NCBI GenBank assembly: GCA_015233615.1
Contig: JADFXJ010000017.1
Span: 1 to 44,404 of the forward strand
Length of the DNA stretch: 44,404 nucleotides
Direction: 5' to 3'
Source of the DNA: Nitrospirota bacterium
GTDB lineage: Bacteria > Nitrospirota > Thermodesulfovibrionia > Thermodesulfovibrionales > Magnetobacteriaceae
The notes under the pieces: model-generated
Seen by the model: only the letters and a program-made list of their open reading frames with translations
Databases searched by the model: none
Told to the model about the DNA's origin: nothing
Shown here: positions 33,672-42,322 of the stretch, piece by piece
How the letters are laid out: every line of letters starts with the position of its first letter
How positions within the stretch are numbered: position 1 is the stretch's first letter
Translations under genes and position numbers: made by a program

Positions 33672-35084
33672 TTATGAAGTAAGTATCTTCAGGGCTCTCA
33701 GCCTGCTTGGGTGCTTAAGCTTACGCAGGGCTTTTGCCTCGATTTGCCTTACACGCTCCCTCGTTATCGACAGGTGCCTTCCCACCTCTTCCAGTGTGTG
33801 GTCTCTGTCTACTCCTATGCCGAAGCGCATTCTGATGACCTTTTCCTCCTTGGCACTAAGGGTGCGGAGCACCTTTTGCACGTATTCGGAGGCCTCGCTC
33901 CTTTCGGCGTCGGAAAATGGCGAAGGACTGTTCTTGTCTCCGATGAAGTCCTCCAGCTCGGTATCCTCGTCGCCGACGGGAGTTTGCAGGGCAATAGGGT
34001 CCTGTATGGCGCGAAATACCTCTTCCACCTTTCTGACGGGAACGTCCAGTTTCTGCGCGATTTCCTCGTTGGTCGGTTCGCGTCCGAGAAGCTGGGTTAT
34101 CTCCCTGGATATCTTCGTTACCCGGTTGTAGAACTCCATCATGTGAACGGGTACCCTTATCGTCTTGGTCTGGTCGATAAGAGCCCTGGTAATCGCCTGC
34201 CTTATCCACCACGTGGCGTAGGTGCTGAACTTAAAACCCTTTTCGTACTTGAATTTATCCACTGCCTTCATCAGGCCGATGTTGCCCTCCTGTATGAGGT
34301 CCAGAAGGGGAAGCCCCCTGCCGACGTAGTTTTTTGCGATATTTACCACCAGTCGGAGGTTTCTCGTGATCAGCTCGTCCTTAGCCTTGCTTATGAGCTC
34401 TTTTGCCTTGGTTACCCTTTCCCAGTGTTTCTTGAGATCGTCCACCTTTATACCGATCTCGTTTTCGACTCTTTTGTATTCGCCGATGACTTCCCTGAAA
34501 AGAGAGCCGGGGCCTTTTGAGGATGCGGAATCGTACTGTTTGAGGTTGGCCTTTTTCCGAACGTCTTTAATGTCACCGTAAGGCTCAATCCTCTTATCCA
34601 TTTGTTTGATGGACAATATAAGCTCTTCGAGCCGCTCCAGTGTAAGCTTTAAGGCCTCCTCCGCGCGTTCTTCTTCGAGCAGGGTATCGTCGTTGTAATC
34701 CAGGCCGTCCTCTATCCTCTTAAAAAGGGGGATGGAAATCACTATGTCTTTGATGATTGCCCGGCCGTATTCGAGGGTTTTAGCCAACTCGGTCTCTTCA
34801 TCTTTGCTGAGTATGGAAATATCGCCCATGGAGTGGAAATAGGCCTGGACAAGGTCTTCCGTTTTTTCGTACCCTTCGATCTCCTCTTCGGGCTCCATCA
34901 CGGCCGCGGCACGTTCCTGGTCGACGACCTTAACGCCCATGTCCTGCAAAAGGTCCATCAAGTCTTCTATTTCGTCAGGTGAAAAGAATTCGGAGGGTAG
35001 TGCGTCGTTGATCTCATCGTAGGTAAGAGTACCGCGTTTCTTACCTATATTGATTATCTCCTCAAAGATGTCTCTTTCTTTCAT
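33672..35084 (-). CDS. rpoD: RNA polymerase sigma factor RpoD (sigma-70)
   Basis: 470 residues, with N-terminal region 1.1 (LTYDEINDALPSEFFSPDEIEDLMDLLQDMGVKVV) and region 1.2 (VQAYFHSMGDISILSKDEETELAK). Regions 2.1-2.4: LITRNLRLVVNIAKNYVGRGLPLLDLIQEGNIGLMKAVDKFKYEKGFKFSTYATWWIRQAITRAL. Region 3 (HMMEFYNRVTKISREITQLLGREPTNEEIA) and region 4.2 (HTLEEVGRHLSITRERVRQIEAKALRKL) are intact. The non-conserved region is short. It is the primary sigma factor. An extended -10 promoter and the hairpin at its 3' end frame it. Confidence 0.97.
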   Translation of the reverse strand: MKERDIFEEIINIGKKRGTLTYDEINDALPSEFFSPDEIEDLMDLLQDMGVKVVDQERAAAVMEPEEEIEGYEKTEDLVQAYFHSMGDISILSKDEETELAKTLEYGRAIIKDIVISIPLFKRIEDGLDYNDDTLLEEERAEEALKLTLERLEELILSIKQMDKRIEPYGDIKDVRKKANLKQYDSASSKGPGSLFREVIGEYKRVENEIGIKVDDLKKHWERVTKAKELISKAKDELITRNLRLVVNIAKNYVGRGLPLLDLIQEGNIGLMKAVDKFKYEKGFKFSTYATWWIRQAITRALIDQTKTIRVPVHMMEFYNRVTKISREITQLLGREPTNEEIAQKLDVPVRKVEEVFRAIQDPIALQTPVGDEDTELEDFIGDKNSPSPFSDAERSEASEYVQKVLRTLSAKEEKVIRMRFGIGVDRDHTLEEVGRHLSITRERVRQIEAKALRKLKHPSRLRALKILTS

Positions 35085-35160
35085 TTATTATTCTTCCGCT
35101 CCTTATATTTTTTATCCTGATTTTATGTTTAGTTTTTCCACATTCGTCGTACAATCAATT

Positions 35161-35188
35161 ATTATATCACATATTAAAAAAAAATCAA
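35161..35188 (-). promoter_or_regulatory. Probable rpoD promoter
   Basis: On the minus strand TTGATT (35183-35188), a 16-bp spacer that is mostly a T-run, and TATAAT (35161-35166) preceded by TGA (extended -10). The leader to ATG 35084 would be about 70 nt. The spacer and upstream DNA contain repeated A/T tracts. Confidence 0.55.
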
Positions 35189-35271
35189 ACCAATTCAAAC
35201 AAAATTCAAACAAAAAAACTCCGATAATCCTGCTTCTTCACGGTCACTGCACGGAAATTATTCTCAGCGTT

Positions 35272-35280
35272 TGCTATAAT
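35272..35280 (+). promoter_or_regulatory. Extended -10 promoter for the protease/RLP pair
   Basis: TGC-TATAAT (35272-35280) with no strong -35. Start expected near 35287, giving a 75-nt leader before the GAGGAGG at about 35350 and ATG 35363. It probably drives both downstream genes. Confidence 0.5.
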
Positions 35281-35362
35281 ACTAAGTATATCGGACGTTT
35301 TAGCTATAGACGTTAATTTTGACGGACGTTAAAATATCGATAAAGTATTGAGGAGGCATAAT

Positions 35363-35776
35363 ATGGGTTTAGTTTACGCCGACGTAACTTTGACCAATCA
35401 GGAAGATCTCTCCTTGTGCCGGAGGAGCTATATTGCCGAAGCACAAGTGAGGAGGATGACAACCCGTTGCCTGGTAGACTCGGACGCGTACATGCTCGTA
35501 ATACCCGAACATGTAAAAATACAGCTTGGCCTGGAAGTCTTCGAAAAGCGTGAAATCGAGTTGGCCGATGGCAAAACCAGCGTCTGCGATATCGCCGGCC
35601 CCCTTGAACTGCGTTTCGCCAACAGGATGGCCGTTACCAACGCTTTTGTTTTGGGTAACGAAGTTCTGCTCGGTGCCATACCGATGGAGGAACTCGACGT
35701 CGTCATAGATATGAAAGGCCAGACACTCATCGTGAACCCCGAAAATCCAACCATGCCAAAAATGAAAATTAAGTGA
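35363..35776 (+). CDS. Clan AA aspartic protease-like protein with altered active site
   Basis: 137 residues from ATG 35363, after GAGGAGG. The retropepsin-type pattern is present: TTRCLVDSDAYMLVIPE, IELADGKTSVCDIAGPLELRF, VLLGAIPMEELDVVID, LIVNPENPTMPK. Members of this bacterial family normally have DSGA at the catalytic Asp; here it reads DSDA, so the glycine next to the active Asp is replaced. That may cripple peptidase activity or mark a non-peptidase subgroup. It would work as a homodimer. Twelve bases before the RLP-cupin gene, likely the same transcript. Confidence 0.8.
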   Translation: MGLVYADVTLTNQEDLSLCRRSYIAEAQVRRMTTRCLVDSDAYMLVIPEHVKIQLGLEVFEKREIELADGKTSVCDIAGPLELRFANRMAVTNAFVLGNEVLLGAIPMEELDVVIDMKGQTLIVNPENPTMPKMKIK

Positions 35777-35788
35777 GATCCGTCAAAA

Positions 35789-37510
35789 GTGGGCCATTTA
35801 AAGGATAAATTCGACACCATAGACGTAACCTACGAGATAACCTGCCCCGATTCCCGTCATCCATCCAATCGGGGGCCACTATCCCCGGAGGGAATCGCCT
35901 GGGGGATTGCCAGGGCCATCGCCCTGGAGCAGACAGTAGAGGTGCCGGAGGTGCTTGTACGCACGGCGGAGATAAACGAAAAAATCGTGGGCGTGACGAA
36001 AAATATTACACCCCTGGACGGTTCCCCGGAACGTTACGCCGCCGTGATCGCTTATAACGCCGAAATTACGGCATACCAGTTGCCCCAGTTTTTGAACGTG
36101 CTCTACGGCAACGTCTCCCTGAAAAGCGGCATAAAGGTGGTTGACGTAACGCTGCCGGAGAGCTTTCTTCAGCGGTTTAAAGGCCCGAACTTCGGCATAG
36201 AAGGCATCAGGCGGCTTATAGGAATCTACGGCCGTCCGCTCCTGGCCACCGCTTTGAAACCCATGGGTTTGTCAGCCGGGGAACTTGCCGAAATGGCTTA
36301 TGCCCTTGCCCTCGGTGGTGTTGATATTATAAAGGACGACCATGGGTTGGCGGACCATTCTTATTGCCCTTTCGAGGATCGGGTTACTCTCTGTCAGGAG
36401 GCCGTAGACAGGGCCAACGTAAAAACCGGCAGAGCCACCCTCTACCTGCCAAACCTTATAGAGAGATCCGAAAGGCTCATAACCCGTGTAGAATTTGCCC
36501 TCCGGCGGGGTGTTCGCGGACTGTTGCTTGCGCCATTCATATTAGGCCCCGATGCTGTCAGGCGTATAGCCGAAGACTACCCCCTTGTCGTAATGGCACA
36601 CCCGGCACTTACCGGTACGTACTTTCACGATTCTACCCACGGCATGACCCAGGCGGTGCTGCTCGGTGCCATATTCAGGCTCCTCGGAGCGGATGCCGTC
36701 ATATACCCCAATGTGGGCGGACGGTTTAATTTCCCCGTGGATGACTGCCAAAGGCTGAACGACAGGCTAAGAAGTCCGATGGGCCACCTGAAGCCGGTCT
36801 TCCCGGTTCCTGCCGGGGGCATGAAACTCGATAACATCGACTCCATGGCTTCGCTCTATGGTGAGGACACTGTGTACCTCGTCGGTGGAGCGATTCTGTC
36901 ACACTCGCCGGATCTTACGGCAAACGCCCGGACTTTTCTCGAAAGGATAAACGCATCCTTCCGCGAGCGTATGGCGGTTCCCGAGCTTCGACCGGCCGAA
37001 ATATCCCCGTGGAGTTCGTCTTGCGAACTGCCATATGGCTCTAACGCCGAAAGCGCTACAGAAAATGTTGCGGAAAATGCTATTGTGGAATTCCTGCCCT
37101 TTGACGGGAATTTCCATTGGAGGGGCAGACGGCCAACCGTCTATAAGGCTGGCGGTGCCGACGGTGCAATATCTGCGGCACCGGGTGGTGGACTCCCGTT
37201 CAGGGACGTATCCAGGCAAGAGCTTATTGGCAGGTGCGGTGAGTCCACGAGCTTCGACCTGAGGTATTTCCAGATAGAGCCCGGCGGCTATTCCAGTCTT
37301 GAAAAACACGCCCACGAACACGTGATAATATGCGTGCGAGGAAGCGGGATATTGCTTTGCGGCAGCGTACGGTACGTGCTCCGGCCTATGGACGTGGCTT
37401 ACGTACCGCCCTTGAGGCCCCACCAGTTGCGTAACGAATCAACGTCGGAGCCCTTTGGTTTTTTCTGCATCGTCGACCACGTAAGGGACGCTCCACTGGC
37501 AGTGGATTAG
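35789..37510 (+). CDS. RuBisCO-like protein (form IV) fused to a cupin domain
   Basis: 573 residues from GTG 35789 (start uncertain, ribosome binding site weak). Residues about 10-400 are a RuBisCO-like protein: ALKPMGLS (Lys157), GGVDIIKDDHG (Lys182, Asp183, Asp184, His185), His271 in VMAHPALTG, VIYPNVGGRFNF (303-315), PAGGMKL and VGGA phosphate-loop analogues. The KDDE metal site of true RuBisCO is KDDH here and KPKLGL is KPMGL, so CO2 fixation is not expected. Residues about 440-565 are a cupin: FHWRGRRPTVYK, PGGYSSLEKHAHEH (His507, 509, 511), GSGILLC, PPLRPHQLRN (His545), EPFGFFCIVD. This cupin type resembles the methylthioxylulose-5-phosphate methylsulfurylase that follows the RLP isomerase in R. 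rubrum. The fusion would join two consecutive steps that turn a methylthioadenosine-derived sugar into deoxyxylulose 5-phosphate plus methanethiol. Confidence 0.85.
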   Translation: MGHLKDKFDTIDVTYEITCPDSRHPSNRGPLSPEGIAWGIARAIALEQTVEVPEVLVRTAEINEKIVGVTKNITPLDGSPERYAAVIAYNAEITAYQLPQFLNVLYGNVSLKSGIKVVDVTLPESFLQRFKGPNFGIEGIRRLIGIYGRPLLATALKPMGLSAGELAEMAYALALGGVDIIKDDHGLADHSYCPFEDRVTLCQEAVDRANVKTGRATLYLPNLIERSERLITRVEFALRRGVRGLLLAPFILGPDAVRRIAEDYPLVVMAHPALTGTYFHDSTHGMTQAVLLGAIFRLLGADAVIYPNVGGRFNFPVDDCQRLNDRLRSPMGHLKPVFPVPAGGMKLDNIDSMASLYGEDTVYLVGGAILSHSPDLTANARTFLERINASFRERMAVPELRPAEISPWSSSCELPYGSNAESATENVAENAIVEFLPFDGNFHWRGRRPTVYKAGGADGAISAAPGGGLPFRDVSRQELIGRCGESTSFDLRYFQIEPGGYSSLEKHAHEHVIICVRGSGILLCGSVRYVLRPMDVAYVPPLRPHQLRNESTSEPFGFFCIVDHVRDAPLAVD

Positions 37511-37581
37511 ACTTCAGTGGATGGTAGTAGATGGATGATTAATCGCGTTTTGTTTTTGATAGCTGAGACATTGAACGTGAA

Positions 37582-38430
37582 CTATTGCCCACCGGCAGCG
37601 CCCCCCTTTGCGGAAGTCATTTTCCTGTATTTGCTCGTGAGCTTTTTAAGAAACGTCGCGGTGAGGAAAAAACCAATTGCTGACAGTACTATAGTTCCGC
37701 CGCTTGCCAGGTCGAAGTAGTAGGACGTAAGAAGTCCGGCCATTACGGAGACGATGGATATTCCGATGGACATCACTATAGTTTGCTTGAAACTCCTGGC
37801 AAGCTGCATCGCAGTCATTACCGGCACCACCATGAGAGCTCCAATGAGCAACATGCCGACTATCCTTATGGACATGGAGATGGTTACCGCCGCCAGCACG
37901 ACAAGTATCATGTTATAGGTTTTTGAACTTATTCCGCTTGAATCCGCGTACTCCTCGTCAAAGGAGATCGAAAAGAACTGCCTGTAAAGCACGGCCACCA
38001 CCGATATGACTACCACGGTAAGGCCGCCGATAAAGTATAAGTCCGTGTCGGTAACCGTGGTGATGCTGCCGAAAAGGAAGCTGAAGAGATCGACGTTAAA
38101 CCCTTTGGCCATGCTTATAAGCACCACGGCCAGGGCGATGCCGGCCCAAAAGAAGATTGCCACTGCGCTCTCGCCGTACATTTTCCCCCCGGAACGCAGT
38201 TTCTCAATCCCCACGGCAGTGGCCGTGCATACAGCCATGGCCCATAAGGCCGGGTATGTCTTCGTCAAAAGGCCGATAGCTACACCTACGAGAGAGACGT
38301 GCGCCAGAGTGTCGGCCATCAGGGAGTAGCGTCTTACCACCATAAATATGCCTATAAGCGGGGCTATTACGGCTACGGCAGCGCCCGCCATGAAGGCCCG
38401 TATCATGAATCCGAATTCGAATATTTCCAT
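37582..38430 (-). CDS. znuB: Zinc/metal ABC transporter permease (ABC-3 family)
   Basis: 282 residues with about eight membrane helices. Family motifs: FMIRAFMAGAAVAVIAPLIGIFMVVRRYSLMADTLAHVSLVGVAIG, the ISFDEEYADSSGI loop, LLIGALMVVPVMTAMQLARSFKQTIVM, and a C-terminal SYYFDLASGGTIVL. It is the ZnuB/TroC-type permease of a TroA-dependent importer. It ends 72 bp from the RLP-cupin stop (convergent) and follows znuC on the same strand. Confidence 0.9.
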   Translation of the reverse strand: MEIFEFGFMIRAFMAGAAVAVIAPLIGIFMVVRRYSLMADTLAHVSLVGVAIGLLTKTYPALWAMAVCTATAVGIEKLRSGGKMYGESAVAIFFWAGIALAVVLISMAKGFNVDLFSFLFGSITTVTDTDLYFIGGLTVVVISVVAVLYRQFFSISFDEEYADSSGISSKTYNMILVVLAAVTISMSIRIVGMLLIGALMVVPVMTAMQLARSFKQTIVMSIGISIVSVMAGLLTSYYFDLASGGTIVLSAIGFFLTATFLKKLTSKYRKMTSAKGGAAGGQ

Positions 38431-38499
38431 CGTATGGTATCTCCTGCGCTCCCTTACGTTATACAGCGCTCCTTTGTGTTGTCCTGCGCTTCGGCCGTG

Positions 38500-39243
38500 T
38501 CAGTGCCTATGTACCAGGGAGTTTACACTGGCACAGTAGACTTCGTCTATAAGCTCCTTTTCCGTGGCATGATTGGGGTAGCCACAGGTGAAGAGATTCT
38601 TATTCAGGCACAGAATGCTGCGGACTTCCTTGGATATGACGGCAATGTCGTGGGATACGATTATTATAGTGATACCTAATTGCTCGTTCAGGTATTTGAG
38701 GAAAGAGTAGAAGCGCTCCTGTGAGGCCGCATCCACGCCAACTACGGGCTCGTCCAGTATGAGTACGTCCGGCTCGGCGGCCAGTGCGCGTGCTATGAAT
38801 ACGCGCTGTCGCTCTCCCCCGGATAGTGCCCCTATGAGGCGTTTTTTCTTGTTTTCCAGGTCGGTTATGGCAAATGCGGTACTTACGGCTTTCCGGTCAA
38901 CGCTGCCAAAAAACTTGAATAGGCCCATTTGCGAGAACCTTCCGCTCTCTACGACCTCCTCCACGGTAGCCGGAAAGTAGTTTTCGTGCTGCACCGCCCG
39001 CTGGGGAACGTACCCGATTCTGTTACGCTCCCCGAAATCGCTCGCCTTCTGGCCAAAGAGCCATACTTCGCCAGTCGTGGGCTTCAGGAGGCAGAGGATT
39101 ATCTTCAGCAGAGTGGTCTTCCCTCCTCCGTTAGGGCCTATTAGTCCGGCGTAGTCGCCCGGGGCAATGGCGAGGCTCACGTTTTCGAGTACCGTGCTGC
39201 CGTCGTAGCTGAAAGAAACATCCTTCAATTCGATGCAGTGCAT
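38500..39243 (-). CDS. znuC: Zinc/metal ABC transporter ATPase
   Basis: About 247 residues from ATG 39243 (MHCIELKDVSFSYDG), the usual start of the family. The frame continues to ATG 39306 but the extra 21 residues are charged and atypical. Walker A LIGPNGGGKTTLLKI, Q-loop RIGYVPQRAV, signature LSGGERQRVFIARALA, Walker B VLILDEPVVGVD, H-loop IIIVSHD. The C-terminus has a Cys/His segment (ILCLNKNLFTCG, VNSLVHRH) as seen in ZnuC-type proteins. Confidence 0.92.
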   Translation of the reverse strand: MHCIELKDVSFSYDGSTVLENVSLAIAPGDYAGLIGPNGGGKTTLLKIILCLLKPTTGEVWLFGQKASDFGERNRIGYVPQRAVQHENYFPATVEEVVESGRFSQMGLFKFFGSVDRKAVSTAFAITDLENKKKRLIGALSGGERQRVFIARALAAEPDVLILDEPVVGVDAASQERFYSFLKYLNEQLGITIIIVSHDIAVISKEVRSILCLNKNLFTCGYPNHATEKELIDEVYCASVNSLVHRH

Positions 39244-39354
39244 ATTTTCATCTCTCGTCTGAGCCTCCCGGCGCGCTTCCCGATTACGTCTGCTTACGCT
39301 TTCCATTTACTCATCCAGCTTAAGCTTCCCACTTACGCCTTCCATTCGAACATT

Positions 39355-40386
39355 CTATTGGCACGATAGGGCGACTCTTAGGTTTTTCAGATTATCATCC
39401 ATAAGGGAGATGTAATCGCTGCCTTTTTTAACGTCTTCCTGCGTCAATCCCTCTATCGGATTAAGAGGAAGTGTGGAGGCGCCGGTTTCCGTTGCTATAG
39501 TTTTTGCCAACCTGGGGCTTACCAGAGTCTCGAAAAAGATGTATTTTATATTTTTGTTCTTAACTAATCCGGAGATCTCGCCGAGTTTGCGTGCGGAGGG
39601 ATCTTCGACCGGCGATATGCCCGTCAGGGGGATGGTTTTAAACCCGTAGCGCGCTGCAAGGTAAGAGAAGGCCGAGTGTGTAACGACTATGTCCCGTAAC
39701 CGGCAGTTCTTCAGCCCTTCCCTGTATTTTTCGTCCAGGGCTTTAAGCTTTTCAACGTAAGATGCCGCGTTTTTATAGAACAAAGCCGCCTTTTGCGGGC
39801 TTGCCCTGACCAGGACATCCCTGATGGCCTCAACTTCCTTTTGGGCCAATACCGGGTCAAGCCAGAAGTGAGGGTCAAACGTCTTATTTGGGGTACTATC
39901 CTGTGCCATTTTATGGCTTTCGTTGTGGTTTACAGTACGGCTATCGGTATAATCGTTTTTTTGTCCGGTGGTTCGCATGGTTATATTTGACGATACGTTG
40001 AGGGTTATGACTCCGGATTTCGCCAGCTCCCTGCTGAGTTTTTCGGCCCAGGCGTCGATGCCTGCCCCGTTGAACACGAAGACCCGCGATTTGTAAATCC
40101 CCCGAACGTCCTTTGGAGTAGGTTCGAACTCGTGGGGCTCAACCCCGTTAGGAGTTATGTTGGTTACCTTTATGCCGCCATCGCCTACCTGTTGTGCAAA
40201 GTGGGCCAGGTGGTAAAAGCTGGCAGCCACCGTTACCACGCCTGTATCGGCTTGCCTTATGTCTGTATCGGCTTGCCTTACGCCGGGGGCGTCGATCCCG
40301 CCGCTAGCCGCAAGCGGGATTAAAAGGGTTACGGCTATAATAGCCACTGCCGCATTTATCGTAAAAGTCAAACGCTTTCCTGCCAT
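39355..40386 (-). CDS. znuA: Zinc-binding periplasmic protein (TroA/ZnuA family)
   Basis: About 343 residues from ATG 40386; a GGAGG lies 15 bases upstream. Signal peptide (INAAVAIIAVTLLIPLAASGG). Metal ligands of the family are visible: GVEPHEFEPTPKD (His), DPHFWLDPVLAQ (His), VVTHSAFSYLAARYG (His) and FFETLVSPRLA (Glu). A His-containing loop (VNHNESHKMAQD) precedes DPHFW, typical of zinc-specific binding proteins. Near the mature N-terminus an RQADT motif is repeated in tandem (RQADTDIRQADTG) from a short DNA duplication. Delivers zinc to ZnuBC. Confidence 0.9.
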   Translation of the reverse strand: MAGKRLTFTINAAVAIIAVTLLIPLAASGGIDAPGVRQADTDIRQADTGVVTVAASFYHLAHFAQQVGDGGIKVTNITPNGVEPHEFEPTPKDVRGIYKSRVFVFNGAGIDAWAEKLSRELAKSGVITLNVSSNITMRTTGQKNDYTDSRTVNHNESHKMAQDSTPNKTFDPHFWLDPVLAQKEVEAIRDVLVRASPQKAALFYKNAASYVEKLKALDEKYREGLKNCRLRDIVVTHSAFSYLAARYGFKTIPLTGISPVEDPSARKLGEISGLVKNKNIKYIFFETLVSPRLAKTIATETGASTLPLNPIEGLTQEDVKKGSDYISLMDDNLKNLRVALSCQ

Positions 40387-40431
40387 CGACGTATGCCACA
40401 ACCTCCGGGAGTCACCTGCACCAGGCCGGAT

Positions 40432-40854
40432 TCACTTGCACTGGGCGCAGAGGCCATAAAATTTCAGAGAATGGCTCAATATTATGAACCCTCGCTCTTC
40501 GGAGACGAAATTCTTCTCGTTCTCCATACAATTATCTATCTCTATGCACTCGATTTTATTGCACTTTACGCATACCAGATGATGGTGGTGGGGAGAGTGG
40601 CTTAATTCGTATCGCATTTTCCCATCGCCCACGTTTACCTCCTGTATGACCTTCTGGCAAAGGAGAAACTCGATTTCCCGGTACACCGTCGTTTTGTTCA
40701 CTTCAAGATTGTCGTGCTTCAGCAGATCTTTTACGTCCGAGGCCGATAGCGGGCTTACGCTTTCGACAATCGTTTCGATAATGGACTTCCTTACCCTGGT
40801 TAGCCTGAATCCATTTTCTTTAAGGAATTCGTATATTTGCGAAATTGTACTCAT
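40432..40854 (-). CDS. zur: Fur-family repressor, probably Zur
   Basis: 140 residues from ATG 40854 (MSTISQIYEFLKENGFRLT). The frame extends to 40902, but that would run through the operator. The winged helix has RLTRVRKSIIETI and NKTTVYREIEFLL; the dimer/metal part has HSPHHHHLVCVKCNKIECIEI and a terminal CAQC, giving two CxxC structural zinc pairs and the His cluster of Fur proteins. Its position directly upstream of znuA-znuC-znuB and an operator inside its own promoter indicate Zur with autoregulation. Metal identity is by context. Confidence 0.88.
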   Translation of the reverse strand: MSTISQIYEFLKENGFRLTRVRKSIIETIVESVSPLSASDVKDLLKHDNLEVNKTTVYREIEFLLCQKVIQEVNVGDGKMRYELSHSPHHHHLVCVKCNKIECIEIDNCMENEKNFVSEERGFIILSHSLKFYGLCAQCK

Positions 40855-40860
40855 TGATAT

Positions 40861-40890
40861 ATGGTAATGCAACCGTGTTGCATTTGTCAA
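40861..40890 (-). promoter_or_regulatory. zur promoter with Zur-type operator in the spacer
   Basis: On the minus strand TTGACA (40885-40890), an 18-bp spacer and TACCAT (40861-40866). A perfect inverted repeat AATGCAAC-CGT-GTTGCATT (40866-40884) occupies the whole spacer. The -10 hexamer ends six bases before ATG 40854, so the transcript is probably leaderless. A Fur-family dimer bound here would exclude RNA polymerase. Confidence 0.7.
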
Positions 40891-41032
40891 AGGAAATTTC
40901 ACAAGTGTTAAGCAAAAATAGAAACGATATCATGTCGGCAATGATCATATACATAAAGCAATGATCCCGCAGATATATATGGTGTCAAAATCGAATGTTT
41001 GGATAACGGGTGGGCATCGATTTTTTTGCCTG

Positions 41033-41317
41033 TTAACTTACAAGGCCTGCGATCTTTTTCGCCTCCTGGAGTCTTGTGGCAATCTCATCCTGGAGTTTCT
41101 TCATTCTATCGAGGCTGCTCCATGCGGAAAGAATCAGCAGCCTTAAGGATTTGTCGATATTTTTTTCGTCTGAAAGATCTGGTGTGAGGTTGTTAAGCCT
41201 TTCAAAGGCTTTAGATGCGTTTTTGAAAGTGCTGTCATACTTTTCGTAACCGGTGCTGCTCTTTCCTTTTGTTTCTGCGTCGCCGCCACCTTTTACAAAG
41301 TCGTCATTCTTTCTCAT
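41033..41317 (-). CDS. Small helical protein of unknown function
   Basis: 94 residues, hydrophilic and predicted helical: YDSTFKNASKAFERLNNL, then DKSLRLLILSAWSSLDRMKKLQDEIATRLQEAKKIAGL. The last 45 residues have heptad-like spacing and may form a coiled coil or helical hairpin. No membrane segment, no cysteines. A GGGG is 14 bases upstream of the ATG. I recognise no family. It stands alone between zur and the decayed secretion genes. Confidence 0.55.
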   Translation of the reverse strand: MRKNDDFVKGGGDAETKGKSSTGYEKYDSTFKNASKAFERLNNLTPDLSDEKNIDKSLRLLILSAWSSLDRMKKLQDEIATRLQEAKKIAGLVS

Positions 41318-41511
41318 CGTTAAGATTACCCCCTATGTAAGCATTAAATCTATCTTACTTTTAAATATAACTATCTTTATATAGCATTTGTCAAGCTTTA
41401 TTTCTTGATATCTTGATGCTTTCGAAGTTCGTCTATGGCAATGCCATCGTTTTGGCAAAAACAATTCATCCAACCCGGCTAAGGCGGCAAGCTAAACGAC
41501 GAAAACGAGTT

Positions 41512-42322
41512 TTAAACTGCCGTCTTATACCTCGTGACGTCACTGCATGTCTTGTTTTGAAAAATATGACCGAGTTCTGAAGGTCTCTGTGCAAGTTGGA
41601 TATATGCCTGAAGGGTAGCCCGTAGTATGTTAGGGCGGGCTTCCTCCACTTTCACCTTCAGGATACTCTCCGCCGGACTTGCTCCCGGAAGCAGTTCTGC
41701 GTTGATTTGCTGAATATCGGGTCTTGCAACAGTAATTGCAGCCCCCTCTGCAACTCGTATACGTTTAAAGGCGGGCCTGCGTACAGGGATAGTCTGCCCG
41801 TCAAATAACTTGCATCGATATGTCGCTGTCCCACTATCTCTATTTGAGTAAGTGTGCCCTCGATAATGCGTATTTCTATGGTGCCCTCGGTGACCTTTTG
41901 GTCAGGTATGATAGCCCCGGAGTTTATGTACCCTTTGTCCGTGTAAAAAAGGGTGAGTTCGTACCTGAGTTGCTGAAGCTGTTCGAAGGTTATTTCCGTG
42001 CCGGTGTATTTTGACGTAATTTTCGACAGCTCCTCATTTGAAAACACAGTGTTGCCTGTGAGGACTATTGTTTTAACGTAAACCTTGGGGCCGGAGGTTA
42101 AGTCCTCCGGGTTTTTTTGGGAATTTGAGGTAAAACCAGGGTTGGTTCCTTACCTTGAGGCTGCAATTGCGGCAAAGGCTGCAGCTTGTTGTCATGAAAA
42201 GTACCGGGGTCGGGCTCCGTATAAGCCATGGCAAAGTCCGAACCCGTTAATAAGGCGAACATAAAAAAGAAAACCAAAAAAAAAAGGGTAACGACAAAGC
42301 AAAAGCATTTGGTAGTTTTCGC
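41512..42322 (-). pseudogene. Decayed TpsB (FhaC/ShlB-type) outer membrane transporter gene
   Basis: The intact POTRA part reads YVKTIVLTGNTVFSNEEL, YTGTEITFEQLQQLRYELT, YINSGAIIPDQKVTEGTIEI and IVGQRHIDASYL, as in the POTRA domains of two-partner secretion transporters. Upstream, a signal peptide (VVTLFFLVFFFMFALLTGSDFAMA) and a Pro/Gln-rich linker (NKLQPLPQLQPQGKEP) are in a different frame; the shift falls at an A7 tract (42112-42118). Downstream a second shift near 41725 separates POTRA from INAELLPGASPAESILKVKV. The 16-strand barrel is entirely missing and the frame ends at 41512. Nonfunctional. Confidence 0.8.

Noticed and set aside
35789-37510. Functional CO2-fixing RuBisCO
   Set aside because: The metal/carbamate site reads KDDH instead of KDDE and the KPKLGL motif is altered, and no phosphoribulokinase is nearby.
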